Below are positions 42,324 through 50,652 of a stretch of DNA of 64,000 nucleotides, piece after piece (the first letter of the stretch is position 1; the number at the start of each line of letters is the position of its first letter). The notes under the pieces were generated by a model. That model was not told the DNA's origin. It saw only the letters and a list, made by a program, of their open reading frames with translations, and ran no database searches. The DNA is from Planctomycetota bacterium (GTDB lineage Bacteria > Planctomycetota > Brocadiia > Brocadiales > Bathyanammoxibiaceae), in contig JACQVQ010000012.1 of the NCBI GenBank assembly GCA_016209685.1, forward strand, positions 297,584 to 361,583, in the 5' to 3' direction. Both the position numbers and the translations under genes were made by a program.

Positions 42324-42773
42324 ATGAAAAATTCTTTACCCTTTAAAATCCTTTGCCTCTGGATTAGCTCTCTGCTACTGGTGGGGAATCTGTGTAATAC
42401 ACCCATATTACCCGTAACCAAGAAAGGGGGCTACCCTTGTGAGGGGCATGGGTGCGGGTGCAAGGGTGCAGAGGATTGCCTGAGGCATTGCTGTTGCCGT
42501 CCCCACGCCTTGCACGAGGACGGGGCTTGTGGGCATGACGTAACAGGGGCACAAGGCGCCTCGCCCCTATCAAAGTACTCCTTCCTGCGGAGCCTTGCCT
42601 GTCTGGGATATCCACATAAATTCTCCCCCCTCTCCCACCCTGTCTTTCTTTCCCAGGAGGGCCATGCACTACCCATGGAGACCCCCCAGGGTTTTACAAA
42701 AGAGATTGCCTTTCCCGTACTTCCCCAGGGTTGTATCTCGCCGTTAGAAAGACCCCCAGAGACCCCTTGCTGA
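42324..42773 (+). CDS. Secreted Cys-rich protein with CCC cluster
   Basis: 149 aa from ATG 42324 (GTG 42297 possible). Signal peptide NSLPFKILCLWISSLLLVG, then a striking Cys/His cluster YPCEGHGCGCKGAEDCLRHCCC-type segment near residue 40-65 and a His/Cys-poor tail. The same Cys arrangement occurs in small exported proteins of metal-rich niches, suggesting heavy-metal or copper binding. Residues VTGAQGASPL derive from a decayed family B palindrome (42545-42569). The next gene encodes a His-rich outer-membrane protein, which supports a metal connection. Family not named. Confidence 0.5.
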   Translation: MKNSLPFKILCLWISSLLLVGNLCNTPILPVTKKGGYPCEGHGCGCKGAEDCLRHCCCRPHALHEDGACGHDVTGAQGASPLSKYSFLRSLACLGYPHKFSPLSHPVFLSQEGHALPMETPQGFTKEIAFPVLPQGCISPLERPPETPC

Positions 42774-42973
42774 GGCGTAACGTGCGGCCCGCTTCAGGCG
42801 GACGTCGCACGCTACAGACTACATCTTAAGGCAAGGGGAATAAGTCCATCCATAACATGCTACCCTGCACGCCATCTACATAAACATTATGCAGGCAGGG
42901 AAGGGCTTCCCCATAAGAGATCCTTTACTTCAACGGAGACGGTATCACCCGTCAACGGAAAGGAGCATTGGGG
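42774..42973. repeat. Intergenic GTAACGTGCGG repeat with nested family A
   Basis: 42778-42817: GTAACGTGCGG and CGTCGCACGCTAC arms enclose CCCGCTTCAGGCGGA, a decayed family A. The arms match the repeat type at 18252-18375. The rest up to the next gene holds AAAGGAG at 42959 for the next start. Confidence 0.65.
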
Positions 42974-43999
42974 ATGAAATATCTAGTTTGTATCGTCGCC
43001 CTCTTTTCCTGTCTTCTTGCAGGAGAAGTCTTTGGGCATCATGGCAGTGTAGGGGTCGGACCAGGGAAGTCAGGGCCCATCATCACGACCCCTGCCACCA
43101 CACTGCAAGAGGGCCATTTTTTTGTGGACTTCCGTCTGGAAAACCTCAAGTTTGACCGCTACAGCGATGGTGAACTACTGGACTTTGCCTCGCGGGGGGG
43201 GCAGGAGGTCCACAGCGTAGACTCCAGGTGGAGTGCTATCTTAACAGGGGCCTATGGGGTAACAAATGACTTCTTGATAGGTCTTCGTCTCCCGTACGTC
43301 TCTTTTGAGCAGGTAAAAGAAGGACACGTGCATGAGGATGGGGACATAGCGTTACACAGACACGGCGACTCAGCAGACTTCGGAGACCTTACCCTCTTCG
43401 GACAATATAGACTCTTGCACCGGCATAGCAAGGAGCTAGAGGTGTCTGCCCTCTTCGGGCTGAAGACACCCACGGGACGCACCTCTGAGAGGCCCCGCCA
43501 TGGCCCACGCTTTGAGGTGGAAAACCAGCCAGGTTCTGGCTCCTGGGATCCCATGGCCGGCCTGGCCGTAACAAAACGCTGGGGTAAGTTATCTCTGGAT
43601 AGCAACATCCTCTATATGTTCACCACCCACGGCAGTCAACGTACCATCCTGGGGGACACGTTCCTCTACAATTTCGCCACCTCTTACAGGATTGGTGAGA
43701 TAAGGGAGGTGCACCACCACATGGTGGGTGACCAGGTGCACGATGAGGTACACACCCACCTGGCATGGGACCTCGTGGCAGAATTAAACGGGGAGTGGCA
43801 TGACAAAAATGAAATCAGAAATAGGGATGACGATAACAGTGGCGGGAACCAGGTCTATTTCTCCCCTGGTGTGAGGGCTACCGTTGCCGACCGCTACTCG
43901 CCCTTCTTTTCCATGAGCATACCCGTCCTACAGGACATGAATGGAAAGGAGCAGGAATCGGATTACAGGTTTGTGGTGGGAATAGGCGTAGGATTCTAG
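42974..43999 (+). CDS. Outer-membrane beta-barrel transporter-like protein, His-rich
   Basis: 341 aa from ATG 42974 (AAAGGAG upstream; TTG 42968 is too close). Signal peptide (LVCIVALFSCLLAGEVFG) then HHGSVGVGPGKSGPIITTPA and alternating strands (FLIGLRLPYVSF, DFGDLTLFGQYRLL, LEVSALFGLKTPTGRTS) ending in YRFVVGIGVGF, a terminal Phe typical of outer-membrane barrels. Fits the MetA-pathway/phenol-degradation 'transporter' group. Many His (HVHEDGDIALHRHGD, VHHHMVGDQVHDEVHTH) in loops suggest metal binding. Likely works with the Cys-rich protein upstream. Confidence 0.7.
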   Translation: MKYLVCIVALFSCLLAGEVFGHHGSVGVGPGKSGPIITTPATTLQEGHFFVDFRLENLKFDRYSDGELLDFASRGGQEVHSVDSRWSAILTGAYGVTNDFLIGLRLPYVSFEQVKEGHVHEDGDIALHRHGDSADFGDLTLFGQYRLLHRHSKELEVSALFGLKTPTGRTSERPRHGPRFEVENQPGSGSWDPMAGLAVTKRWGKLSLDSNILYMFTTHGSQRTILGDTFLYNFATSYRIGEIREVHHHMVGDQVHDEVHTHLAWDLVAELNGEWHDKNEIRNRDDDNSGGNQVYFSPGVRATVADRYSPFFSMSIPVLQDMNGKEQESDYRFVVGIGVGF

Positions 44000-44326
44000 G
44001 GCTTTGTAGGGGCGACCCTTTGGGTCGCCCCTACCCCTTCACACCAGCCTAGAAGATGAAACCTCTTTATCAATATGCAGGAGTTTATCACTGCCGCCAT
44101 TACCATGATGGCTATGGAACCTATCATGACGATTCGGAAGGTCTTTGGGTCCACGGACAGTACCCTCAAAAAACAGTAAGTGGTATGCAGTAGGCAGAAT
44201 TAAGAAATGCCAAATTTCAAAGCTCAAAGTTCAAATGAGATCCAAATCCCAAATTTAACATTTGAACTTTGACATTCATTTGGCATTTGAGCTTTGACAT
44301 TTGGATTTCTGCTTACTGCCTACTCC
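44000..44326. repeat. Gene-free stretch: family B palindrome and two word-run hairpins
   Basis: 44006-44034 is a 29-bp family B palindrome that could terminate the preceding gene. 44163-44200 and 44310-44345 contain AGTAAGTGGTATGCAGTAGG and its complement TGCCTACTCCTTACTGCTTA. 44211-44310 is a CAAATTTCAAAGCTCAAAG hairpin like that at 7297-7410. Confidence 0.7.
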
Positions 44327-45508
44327 TTACTGCTTACTGCTTTTATGTAGTCCCTTTGGCACGTATATGCAGTAAGGCTCTTCGGCCATGTAGTCGCCCG
44401 TCTGGTAGAAGGCCCTGGCCCGGCAGCCCTCACAGACCTTTTTGTATTCACAAGCCCCGCACTTGCCACCCAGGAGGTCTGGGTTACGGAGTTTGGCAAA
44501 AATCTCGGAGGTACGCCATATCTCGGCAAAACTCTTAGTCCTAACATTTCCAGAGGTAACGGGCAGGTAACCGCAGGGGAAGACCTCGCCCTTATGGGAG
44601 ATGAAGCATACCCCTGTACCAGCCAGACAGCCCTTGGTCATAGCGGCCATAGAGGGGTGTCCGCCGGGATGCCCGGCAGATGTCCCCATTCTGCCCATTA
44701 GATGCGGGTCTTTTATTGGTGGCATTCCCCCGGGATGCCCGACGGTGCTTCCGCCCCTCTGTCTGAGTATCCTGAAGTAATGGGGTGCACAGGTGGCCTT
44801 GGTTTGTATCTTGGCCTCCAGTGCCAGGTCATAGAAGAGGTTAAGGGTTTCTTCATATTTTTGGGCTGAGAGCATCTGGTCCTCGGCAATTTCTACTCCA
44901 CAGCCCACTGGCACCAACATGAAGATGTGTAAGGCATCTGCCCCGAGCTGGAGGGCCAGCTGATAGAGGTCTCTTAGTTGATGTACGTTATGATTGGCTA
45001 TAGTGGAGTTTATCTGCATGCTCATACCTAATTTCTTGAGGAGACGGAATCCGTGGAGGGCCCTCTCAAACGAACCCGGGAGTTTGCGGAACTCATCGTG
45101 GGTCTTTGCATCTGCCCCGTCCAGGCTTATAGAGACCCTTTCTACCCCTGCCTCCATTATTTTTTTGGCAATGCGTTCATCAACCAACGTGCCATTGGTA
45201 GCCAGGGCCACCTTTACCCGCCCGGTGTCAGCGGCATAACGGGCTATCTCAAAGATGTCGGGGCGATATAGGGGTTCACCCCCACTGAGGACTAATATGG
45301 GACTGCCCATGGTAGCCAGGTCGTCTATGAAGCGGAAGGCCTCCTGGGTGGTGAGCTCTTCTTTGACAAGCTCTTTGGCCACGTCCAGCCTGCGACAGTG
45401 TATACACTCCAGATTACAGGCTACCGTACTCTCCCAGAACAGCAGCCTGAGCGGGTATCTTTCTACTGGCCTTTCCGCTACCGTATGTGCTGGCATACCA
45501 CTCTTCAT
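44327..45508 (-). CDS. Radical SAM/SPASM protein of the AhbD/NirJ heme type
   Basis: 393 aa from ATG 45508 (GAGGAGG five bases upstream). Radical SAM CxxxCxxC is STVACNLECIHCR (~residue 30); GGEPLYRPD and SISLDGAD follow. SPASM-like C-terminus: CLAGTGVCFISHKGEVFPCG, GNVRTKSFAEIW, KCGACEYKKVCEGCRARAF. This matches AhbD/NirJ, which act on heme precursors (siroheme-derived path), fitting the large cytochrome demand of anammox cells. Between domains an insert around residues 245-275 has two GHPGGxP copies, from a direct DNA repeat (CCGGGATGCCCG at 44664 and 44730). C-terminal HKSSKQ is word-repeat-derived. AhbD vs NirJ cannot be decided. Confidence 0.82.
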   Translation of the reverse strand: MKSGMPAHTVAERPVERYPLRLLFWESTVACNLECIHCRRLDVAKELVKEELTTQEAFRFIDDLATMGSPILVLSGGEPLYRPDIFEIARYAADTGRVKVALATNGTLVDERIAKKIMEAGVERVSISLDGADAKTHDEFRKLPGSFERALHGFRLLKKLGMSMQINSTIANHNVHQLRDLYQLALQLGADALHIFMLVPVGCGVEIAEDQMLSAQKYEETLNLFYDLALEAKIQTKATCAPHYFRILRQRGGSTVGHPGGMPPIKDPHLMGRMGTSAGHPGGHPSMAAMTKGCLAGTGVCFISHKGEVFPCGYLPVTSGNVRTKSFAEIWRTSEIFAKLRNPDLLGGKCGACEYKKVCEGCRARAFYQTGDYMAEEPYCIYVPKGLHKSSKQ

Positions 45509-45530
45509 GTCTTCCTCCTCTATCAAAAAC

Positions 45531-45612
45531 AGGGGCTAGGGGGCAGGGAGTAGGGAGTAGCAATCTTTTTACTACTACTCCCTATCCCCTAGTCCCTACT
45601 CCCTAGTTAAAG
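45531..45612. repeat. Word-run hairpin (GGGGCAGGGAGTAGGG type)
   Basis: GGGGCTAGGGGGCAGGGAGT pairs with ACTACTCCCTATCCCCTAGT around TTTTTACT. It lies between the radical SAM and UXX-star genes. Confidence 0.7.
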
Positions 45613-45641
45613 ACCGATAGACCATCGGTGGCCTAGACGTG

Positions 45642-45857
45642 TCACGTCCCACCACCAAAACCAACAGTAATCTTCTTACCCTCTACTATAACGGGAACCT
45701 CTCTCCTTCCGCCAGAGTATTCTAGCATCTGCTTCATGCCGTCTTTACTCTTCTTTACGTTGACGTACTCAAAGGGGATACCCCTACCAGTATAATCTTC
45801 CCTTGCACCACTTGTATAGGGGCAATCATCCTTACCGAAGATAAGCACTGTATCCAT
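45642..45857 (-). CDS. Glutaredoxin-like UXX-star protein, Cys form
   Basis: 71 aa from ATG 45857 (AGGAGGG six bases upstream). The thioredoxin-like start VLIFGKDDCPYTSGAREDY has a C-P-Y-T motif, and the end REVPVIVEGKKITVGFGGGT is the hallmark C-terminus of the UXX-star (seleno)protein family 1, in which the first position is Sec in some selenium-using bacteria. Here it is TGC, Cys. The family is linked to selenium users, matching the selenoprotein gene at 28704. Role unknown. Confidence 0.75.
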   Translation of the reverse strand: MDTVLIFGKDDCPYTSGAREDYTGRGIPFEYVNVKKSKDGMKQMLEYSGGRREVPVIVEGKKITVGFGGGT

Positions 45858-45874
45858 AACCAACCCTCCTTTGG

Positions 45875-46003
45875 TTAGTAGTTAGTAGCTAGTAGCAAGT
45901 AGCTAGGTAGCCGCAACCTTTAGGTTGCGACTCTAACGCAGGCTAAAGTTCGCCAGAGGCGAATCTGCCTCAGGCACGACCTGCGGCTACTGGCTACTTG
46001 CTA
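45875..46003. repeat. Word-run plus composite family C/A repeat
   Basis: 45876-45905 GTTAGTAGTTAGTAGCTAGT pairs with CTACTGGCTACTTGCTACCT at 45986-46004. The inside (45907-45990) is a family C element (GTAGCCGCAACCTTTAGGTT...) whose second half is split by TTCGCCAGAGGCGAATCTGC, as at 13699-13753. Confidence 0.75.
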
Positions 46004-46004
46004 C

Positions 46005-46805
46005 CTACCGTCTCCGCCACAGGATAATGAGGCCAAAGAGTACCACTATACTTATCCATACCTGGGCCACAACGGTGTAATATATGAGCCAGACCAAGAC
46101 CTTCCCCAGTGGGCCCCGCTCACTGATACTTTTCATGAAACGGGAGAAGATATTCTCTCCTTTTTCACCTTTCTTTATCACTTTGACGGTTGGCGCGGCC
46201 TTTTTCGGGAAGGGCCTTTCAGGGCTTATCTTTCCTTCCCTTTCTGTGGGCCTGGCCTTTTTAAGCACCTCTTCCGGTGCCTCCTTCTTTTCAGCAGGCT
46301 TCGCCTCTGGGGGCGGGGCCTCTTCCAACCTCTTCACGACAGGCTTTTTAGGTCCCGGTTTTTTCTCGGCAGGTTTGGGTGTCTCAGCAGGTTTCTGGGT
46401 ACTAAGGCGGTTGTAGATTTCAAACTCTTTCTCAGCCACGTCTGTCTTACCTACCCTCCTGTAGGCAAGTGCCAGTGCATAGTGGGCCTTGGGGAAATCT
46501 GGTTTGAGTTGGGTGACCTCCTGGTAGCACTTTATGGCCTGGTCAAAGTCCTGCTTCAAGAAGTAAGAGTTGCCCAGGCCAAAGAGGCTGGCGGCATCCT
46601 TGGGGTCGTGTTCCATGGCCTTCTTGAATTCTGCGATAGAATCGTCATAACGCCCCTGTTTGTAGTGTTCGTGTCCCTTGTCAAAGTGCGCCTTGGCATC
46701 GTCCCCCAGATCATGCTGGGCATAGGCTTGTGGGGTTGTGAGGCTGAGTGGCAGGGTTACTCCCACCAAGAGGAGTATAAAGGTAGTTAATAAGCTAACT
46801 TTCAT
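46005..46805 (-). CDS. Exported TPR protein with C-terminal membrane anchor
   Basis: 266 aa. Signal peptide LLTTFILLLVGVTLPLSLTT, three TPRs (AHFDKGHEHYKQGRYDDSIA, ASLFGLGNSYFLKQDFDQAI, AHYALALAYRRVGKTDVAEK; residues 38-140), a long Pro/Lys/Glu linker to ~residue 225, and a C-terminal membrane segment VAQVWISIVVLFGLIILWRRR. Resembles periplasmic TPR scaffolds with a membrane tail. Starts two bases after the GH99-like stop; their overlap region includes a family A repeat. Confidence 0.75.
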   Translation of the reverse strand: MKVSLLTTFILLLVGVTLPLSLTTPQAYAQHDLGDDAKAHFDKGHEHYKQGRYDDSIAEFKKAMEHDPKDAASLFGLGNSYFLKQDFDQAIKCYQEVTQLKPDFPKAHYALALAYRRVGKTDVAEKEFEIYNRLSTQKPAETPKPAEKKPGPKKPVVKRLEEAPPPEAKPAEKKEAPEEVLKKARPTEREGKISPERPFPKKAAPTVKVIKKGEKGENIFSRFMKSISERGPLGKVLVWLIYYTVVAQVWISIVVLFGLIILWRRR

Positions 46806-46807
46806 GT

Positions 46808-47917
46808 CTAATCCCTTAATCCGCCTAAGGCGGATTCCAGGGCCTTTAAGAATAGCATACCATATTCCTTCGTAGGTTCAATGCCCCCGCTCTCAAACCA
46901 CTCATTAAAGCCGTATATGGATATCCATTTAGTACCCCCCCGGGCCACCTCTTTCGCTACCCTGACGGATTCCTTGAAGTTTCTGGGTTCCATCTTCATG
47001 AATCGGTTCCGGCCGAACCTGAAGTGCCTGTCATCAAACCCTGGCAGGGCTGAAGGGACGAAGAGGAAGCCCGCCCTCTGGGCCGCCTCCTGCCACGTGG
47101 TGTAGCCGGCGGCGGTATGGTCCAGGTACTCCCTCCAGGGCTTTTCCCCACCTGCTGGGAAGTCATCCCCCAGGAGGGGGGCGACTCCGTCCATTGCCTT
47201 TAATGTGGGTTCCTCCAGGTCTGGTCCTTTTGGGGTGTAGATGTCCTCCCCAAGGCTGACCCAGAACAGGTCCTGGTTGCAGGCCCTTTCTACCTCTTGA
47301 AGTACCTCGGATAGTTCATGCCCTGTCTTCTGGAGGAGGGAGTTTAGGACGGCCCTGGTCTTCCAAATCATCACCACTGGACGGCCCCCCAGTCTGAAAT
47401 AACTGGTGTGGTTAAAATAGTTTTGGTTTGCATAAAGGAGGTCTTCCACGAAGGCCTTTTTGGGGTCGTAACCTAATTTTTCGGCCTCTGCCTCAAGGGC
47501 CTTTTCTGTTTCATACACCAGGAGAAACTTTACCTTTGCAATAGAAGGTGCCTTTAATAGACCTTCCTTTAAGGCCAGGTCAATCTCATCGTTATCCAGG
47601 GAAGGGTCTCTCTTACCAGACCCTGCCCAGGAGACCTGTAGGAGGTTTATGCCGTACTGGCTGGCCCATCGCAGGTGTTGTTCGGCCACGCCTGGGTCTT
47701 TAGAGTTGTACTCACCCAATTCGGGCGTTAGACTATGGCCGAGTTTCCAGGTGTCTTTGTCCCCAGGCAATAAACCCCACCACAGGTAATATAGGACGCC
47801 TACCGTTAATCCCTCTGCCTCTTTCCCCTTCGGCAAGCTCAAGGTGGTGCCTTCGGCTATATGAGGCAATGAGGTTAAAAGGTTGACGCACAATATTAGT
47901 AGGCCTAGATAGTTCAT
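46808..47917 (-). CDS. GH99-like glycoside hydrolase domain protein
   Basis: 369 aa from ATG 47917. Signal peptide (GLLILCVNLLTSLPHIAEG), then GVLYYLWWGLLPG, a central GGRPVVMIWKTR, and WISIYGFNEWFESGGIEPTK near the C-terminus, as in the glycoside hydrolase family 99-like/WbsX proteins (endo-mannosidase relatives) where the Glu pair is catalytic. It may trim surface glycans; planctomycetes have glycosylated S-layer proteins. The last residues ALGGLRD come from a family A copy (46820-46834). Coupled with the TPR gene downstream. Confidence 0.75.
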   Translation of the reverse strand: MNYLGLLILCVNLLTSLPHIAEGTTLSLPKGKEAEGLTVGVLYYLWWGLLPGDKDTWKLGHSLTPELGEYNSKDPGVAEQHLRWASQYGINLLQVSWAGSGKRDPSLDNDEIDLALKEGLLKAPSIAKVKFLLVYETEKALEAEAEKLGYDPKKAFVEDLLYANQNYFNHTSYFRLGGRPVVMIWKTRAVLNSLLQKTGHELSEVLQEVERACNQDLFWVSLGEDIYTPKGPDLEEPTLKAMDGVAPLLGDDFPAGGEKPWREYLDHTAAGYTTWQEAAQRAGFLFVPSALPGFDDRHFRFGRNRFMKMEPRNFKESVRVAKEVARGGTKWISIYGFNEWFESGGIEPTKEYGMLFLKALESALGGLRD

Positions 47918-47920
47918 CAA

Positions 47921-48104
47921 CTAATAATTATAAACGATTTGTCACCAGGTTAAATAGTTAATATATCTGGCTGGCAAATTGACCGCTTGGACTTGCCCAG
48001 GTGGTAGAAGTAGGTTAATATGGCCGCGTGGAATTCATGCTATGGCTTTTTACACTTAGGGGTTTGATTAATCAAACCCCTACCGACTCAAATCAGGAGG
48101 GCAG
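47921..48104. repeat. Divergent promoter region with family B-like palindrome
   Basis: 48057-48083 is TAGGGGTTTGATT followed by AATCAAACCCCTA, a 27-bp palindrome just before AGGAGGGC, the ribosome site of the next gene. 47930-48050 is AT-rich. Confidence 0.6.
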
Positions 48105-48545
48105 ATGAAATATACTCAATGCCGTCTGGGAAGGGTATTTGTGGTCAGGTTTGACCATGGGGAGGATTTTCTTAAGGAACTGACCGGGCTTATAAAAAGG
48201 GAAGACGTGCGTGCTGGAATTATCCACTTCCTTGGGGCCCTGGAGGAGGCGGAGGTGGTGGTGGGGCCTGAAAGGCCAGTGGTACCCCCAACCCCCATGT
48301 GGAGGGGTTTTCAGGACGGTAGGGAGGTGGTAGGGTTGGGCACCATCTTCTGGAAAGACAACGAGCCGAAGGTCCACATCCACAGCACCATTGGCCGCGA
48401 GGAGAAACTCCTTCTGGGCTGTATAAGGAAGGAGGCAAAGATATATCTCACAATAGAGGCCGTAATCCTTGAACTGGAAGGAGCGATGGTAAAGAGACGA
48501 CTTGATGAGAAGACCAAGTTAGACCTGCTGTATATTGGGGGCTAG
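48105..48545 (+). CDS. PPC/DUF296-domain protein
   Basis: 146 aa. The PCC fold (DUF296) with FVVRFDHGEDFLKELTGLIK, GLGTIFWKDNEPKVHIHSTI (a GxG and a conserved HxH). In plants the domain belongs to AT-hook proteins; bacterial single-domain forms may bind DNA or a metal. AGGAGGG precedes ATG 48105. No coupling to neighbours visible. Confidence 0.85.
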   Translation: MKYTQCRLGRVFVVRFDHGEDFLKELTGLIKREDVRAGIIHFLGALEEAEVVVGPERPVVPPTPMWRGFQDGREVVGLGTIFWKDNEPKVHIHSTIGREEKLLLGCIRKEAKIYLTIEAVILELEGAMVKRRLDEKTKLDLLYIGG

Positions 48546-48590
48546 GTAACCAGTAGACAGTAGACAGAAACCTACACCCCTGTATGCTGT

Positions 48591-49961
48591 TTACTGTTTG
48601 CTGTCTACTTGTTTTTTTATCCTCTCCAGGGCTGACTGGTAGTCCTTATCCTGCGGACTCAGCTTTACTGCCTGGGTCAGGGAGTTAAGGGCCTTGTCCA
48701 TTTTTCCTTGTTTTTCGTAGATTAGCCCCAGGGCGTAGTGGGCTTCAGCTATAGAGTAATCAAAGTCTAGCGCCCTCTCCCAGATATCTTTCGCAAGATT
48801 CGGGGACAGTTCGGCCGCCTTCCTCCAGTGGGGGAGGGCGGCGGGGATGTCACGATTGAAGGCGTATGCCTCCGCTATTTCTTTATGAGTCTGTGCGTTT
48901 TCAGGCTCAATCGCCAGGGCTTTATTATATTGTTCAATGGCCTTCTTGAATTTCCATTGCTGGGTATAGGCATTGCCTAGCCCCCTGCGTAGCTCGGCCT
49001 CTTGCACACCTGAGGCGTATTTCAGGGCCTTTTCGTAGTGCTCTACGGCCTCATCTAGCTTGTTCAATTCATGGTAGATGGAGGCTAGTTGGGCCTGCAG
49101 ACCCGGATACCTGGGGTCTTCCTTCTCTGCCCTTTCAAACTCTGCAAGGGCCTCCAGGAGGGCCCCCTTTTTTCTAAAGGCCATACCCTCCTCGTAGTGG
49201 GCCATAGGCATACCGCCCATGATGTCAGTAACGTAGGTGTAATACATTATCGCCTCGTCAACCTTGCCCCTTTCCATGTAAAGCCCCGCCAGATACCAGG
49301 AGGCCTCGCCGTCATTTGGGTTAAGGGTTACAGCGGTCTTCAGGTTGGCCAGGGCCTCGTCCTTCTTACCCTGGAGTTTGTAGACGATGCCCAGTTGTTT
49401 ATAGCCCTCCGAATCCTGCGGGTTTAGTCTGATGGCCTCCTGGAAGTGGCTTACGGCCTCCTCATACTTGTCCATCTGTACGTAAGCAAGCCCAAGGCCC
49501 AGATGGGCACCTGCATGGTCCGGCGCCTTCTGGAGTACCTGCGTGAATTCTCCGGCGGCGTCCGTAAACCGCTTCTGCAGATAATAGACCACACCCAGGT
49601 TAACCCTTGCGGGAAAGAATTCAGGCTCCAGGGCCAGGGCCTTCTGGTACTCTTCTATGGCATCCCGGGGCTCGTCGTCTGCCTGATAGGCCAGCCCCAA
49701 TTGGTTGTATAAGATTGGAATGGTCGGTGACTCCTTAATGGCCGTCTTTAGTTCCTTTATTGCCGCCTCGTAGTCTTTGTCTTCATAGTAAGCAAGCCCC
49801 AGGCGGTAATGGGTGTCCACGTCCTCAGGCAAGGCCCTCAGTATCCTCTTGTACATTGTTATGTCCTCTTCAAGTTTGGTGGGGTGAGGACCACCACACG
49901 AGAGGCATAATAGTAAGAGCAGTAACCCACCAGGGGTAAATTTAAGCCCTTTTAGGGACAC
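48591..49961 (-). CDS. TPR lipoprotein
   Basis: 456 aa, GTG start. Hydrophobic LLLLLLCLSC with a Cys at ~22 in a lipobox-like context, then about 12 TPR units (THYRLGLAYYEDKDYEAAIK, ILYNQLGLAYQADDEPRDAI, ARVNLGVVYYLQKRFTDAAG, ...). Likely an envelope-anchored scaffold of a protein complex. Its 5' end overlaps the peptidase gene by 20 bp, showing coupling. 48553-48602 contains AGTAGACAGTAGACAG word repeats after the stop. Confidence 0.8.
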   Translation of the reverse strand: MSLKGLKFTPGGLLLLLLCLSCGGPHPTKLEEDITMYKRILRALPEDVDTHYRLGLAYYEDKDYEAAIKELKTAIKESPTIPILYNQLGLAYQADDEPRDAIEEYQKALALEPEFFPARVNLGVVYYLQKRFTDAAGEFTQVLQKAPDHAGAHLGLGLAYVQMDKYEEAVSHFQEAIRLNPQDSEGYKQLGIVYKLQGKKDEALANLKTAVTLNPNDGEASWYLAGLYMERGKVDEAIMYYTYVTDIMGGMPMAHYEEGMAFRKKGALLEALAEFERAEKEDPRYPGLQAQLASIYHELNKLDEAVEHYEKALKYASGVQEAELRRGLGNAYTQQWKFKKAIEQYNKALAIEPENAQTHKEIAEAYAFNRDIPAALPHWRKAAELSPNLAKDIWERALDFDYSIAEAHYALGLIYEKQGKMDKALNSLTQAVKLSPQDKDYQSALERIKKQVDSKQ

Positions 49962-50652
49962 GCCCCTTTACCTCCTCCAGGAAGGCGGTGAATAGCCTCC
50001 TTTGGGTGGAATCCTCTAGCATCCTCTCCGGGTGCCACTGTACCCCCATGACCAGGGAGTGTCTTGTACCCTCTACGGCCTCTACAATCCCGTCTTCTGC
50101 CGTAGCACTCACCTTTAGCCCCTCTCCCAGGCGGTCAATGGCCTGGTGATGGCTACTATTGACCATGAGTACGTCTGTCTTAAGAAACTCATAGAGGCGT
50201 GTCCCGCGCTCCACCTTTACTTTATGAACTGCCTTTGAGTTATGGGGCGCACACGAGGGGCGTTGAGAGGGCACGTCCTGAATAAGGGTACCGCCCATTA
50301 CTACGTTAATAAGCTGTATACCGTGGCAGATGCCCAGCACGGGTATATCCATGTCCAGGGCCTGCCTTGCCAGTTGGAAATCAAAGGCGTCTCGCTCCTT
50401 AGAGACGAGGTTGGTCCTGGGATGTCTTGTCTGTCCGTATCGCTCTGGCCAGACGTCGTCACCGCCGCTCAGTAGCAGGCCGTCAAGCCTATTCAGTAAT
50501 CCTTCTATATCTTTTACCTCTTCCAGGGGGGCAAGTAGGATTGGTATCCCTCCTGCCATTTTTACTGCCTCATAATACTCGCAATAAAGAGAGAGGCGGG
50601 TGGCAGGGCCACTCCCACCAAGGTCGCAGTTAATACCTATAAAAGGTTTCAT
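49942..50652 (-). CDS. Class I glutamine amidotransferase-like peptidase C26 (PuuD-like)
   Basis: 236 aa. GATase1-like fold with nucleophile Cys in PVLGICHGIQLINVVMGG (~residue 108) and the His-x-Glu of GVQWHPERM (~212). The N-terminal FIGINCDLGGSG and LSGGDDVWPERYG match gamma-glutamyl-GABA hydrolase type C26 peptidases. Overlaps the aminoacylase stop by four bases (ATGA), suggesting a joint role in cleaving amides such as gamma-glutamyl or D-amino-acid derivatives. Confidence 0.88.
   Translation of the reverse strand: MKPFIGINCDLGGSGPATRLSLYCEYYEAVKMAGGIPILLAPLEEVKDIEGLLNRLDGLLLSGGDDVWPERYGQTRHPRTNLVSKERDAFDFQLARQALDMDIPVLGICHGIQLINVVMGGTLIQDVPSQRPSCAPHNSKAVHKVKVERGTRLYEFLKTDVLMVNSSHHQAIDRLGEGLKVSATAEDGIVEAVEGTRHSLVMGVQWHPERMLEDSTQRRLFTAFLEEVKGRVPKRA

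Noticed and set aside
42324-42773. Treating the Cys-rich ORF as non-coding
   Set aside because: It has a credible signal peptide and a structured Cys/His cluster, though its C-terminal half is less convincing and the call stays tentative.
45642-45857. A second selenoprotein
   Set aside because: The active-site codon is TGC; the only TGA is the terminal stop.
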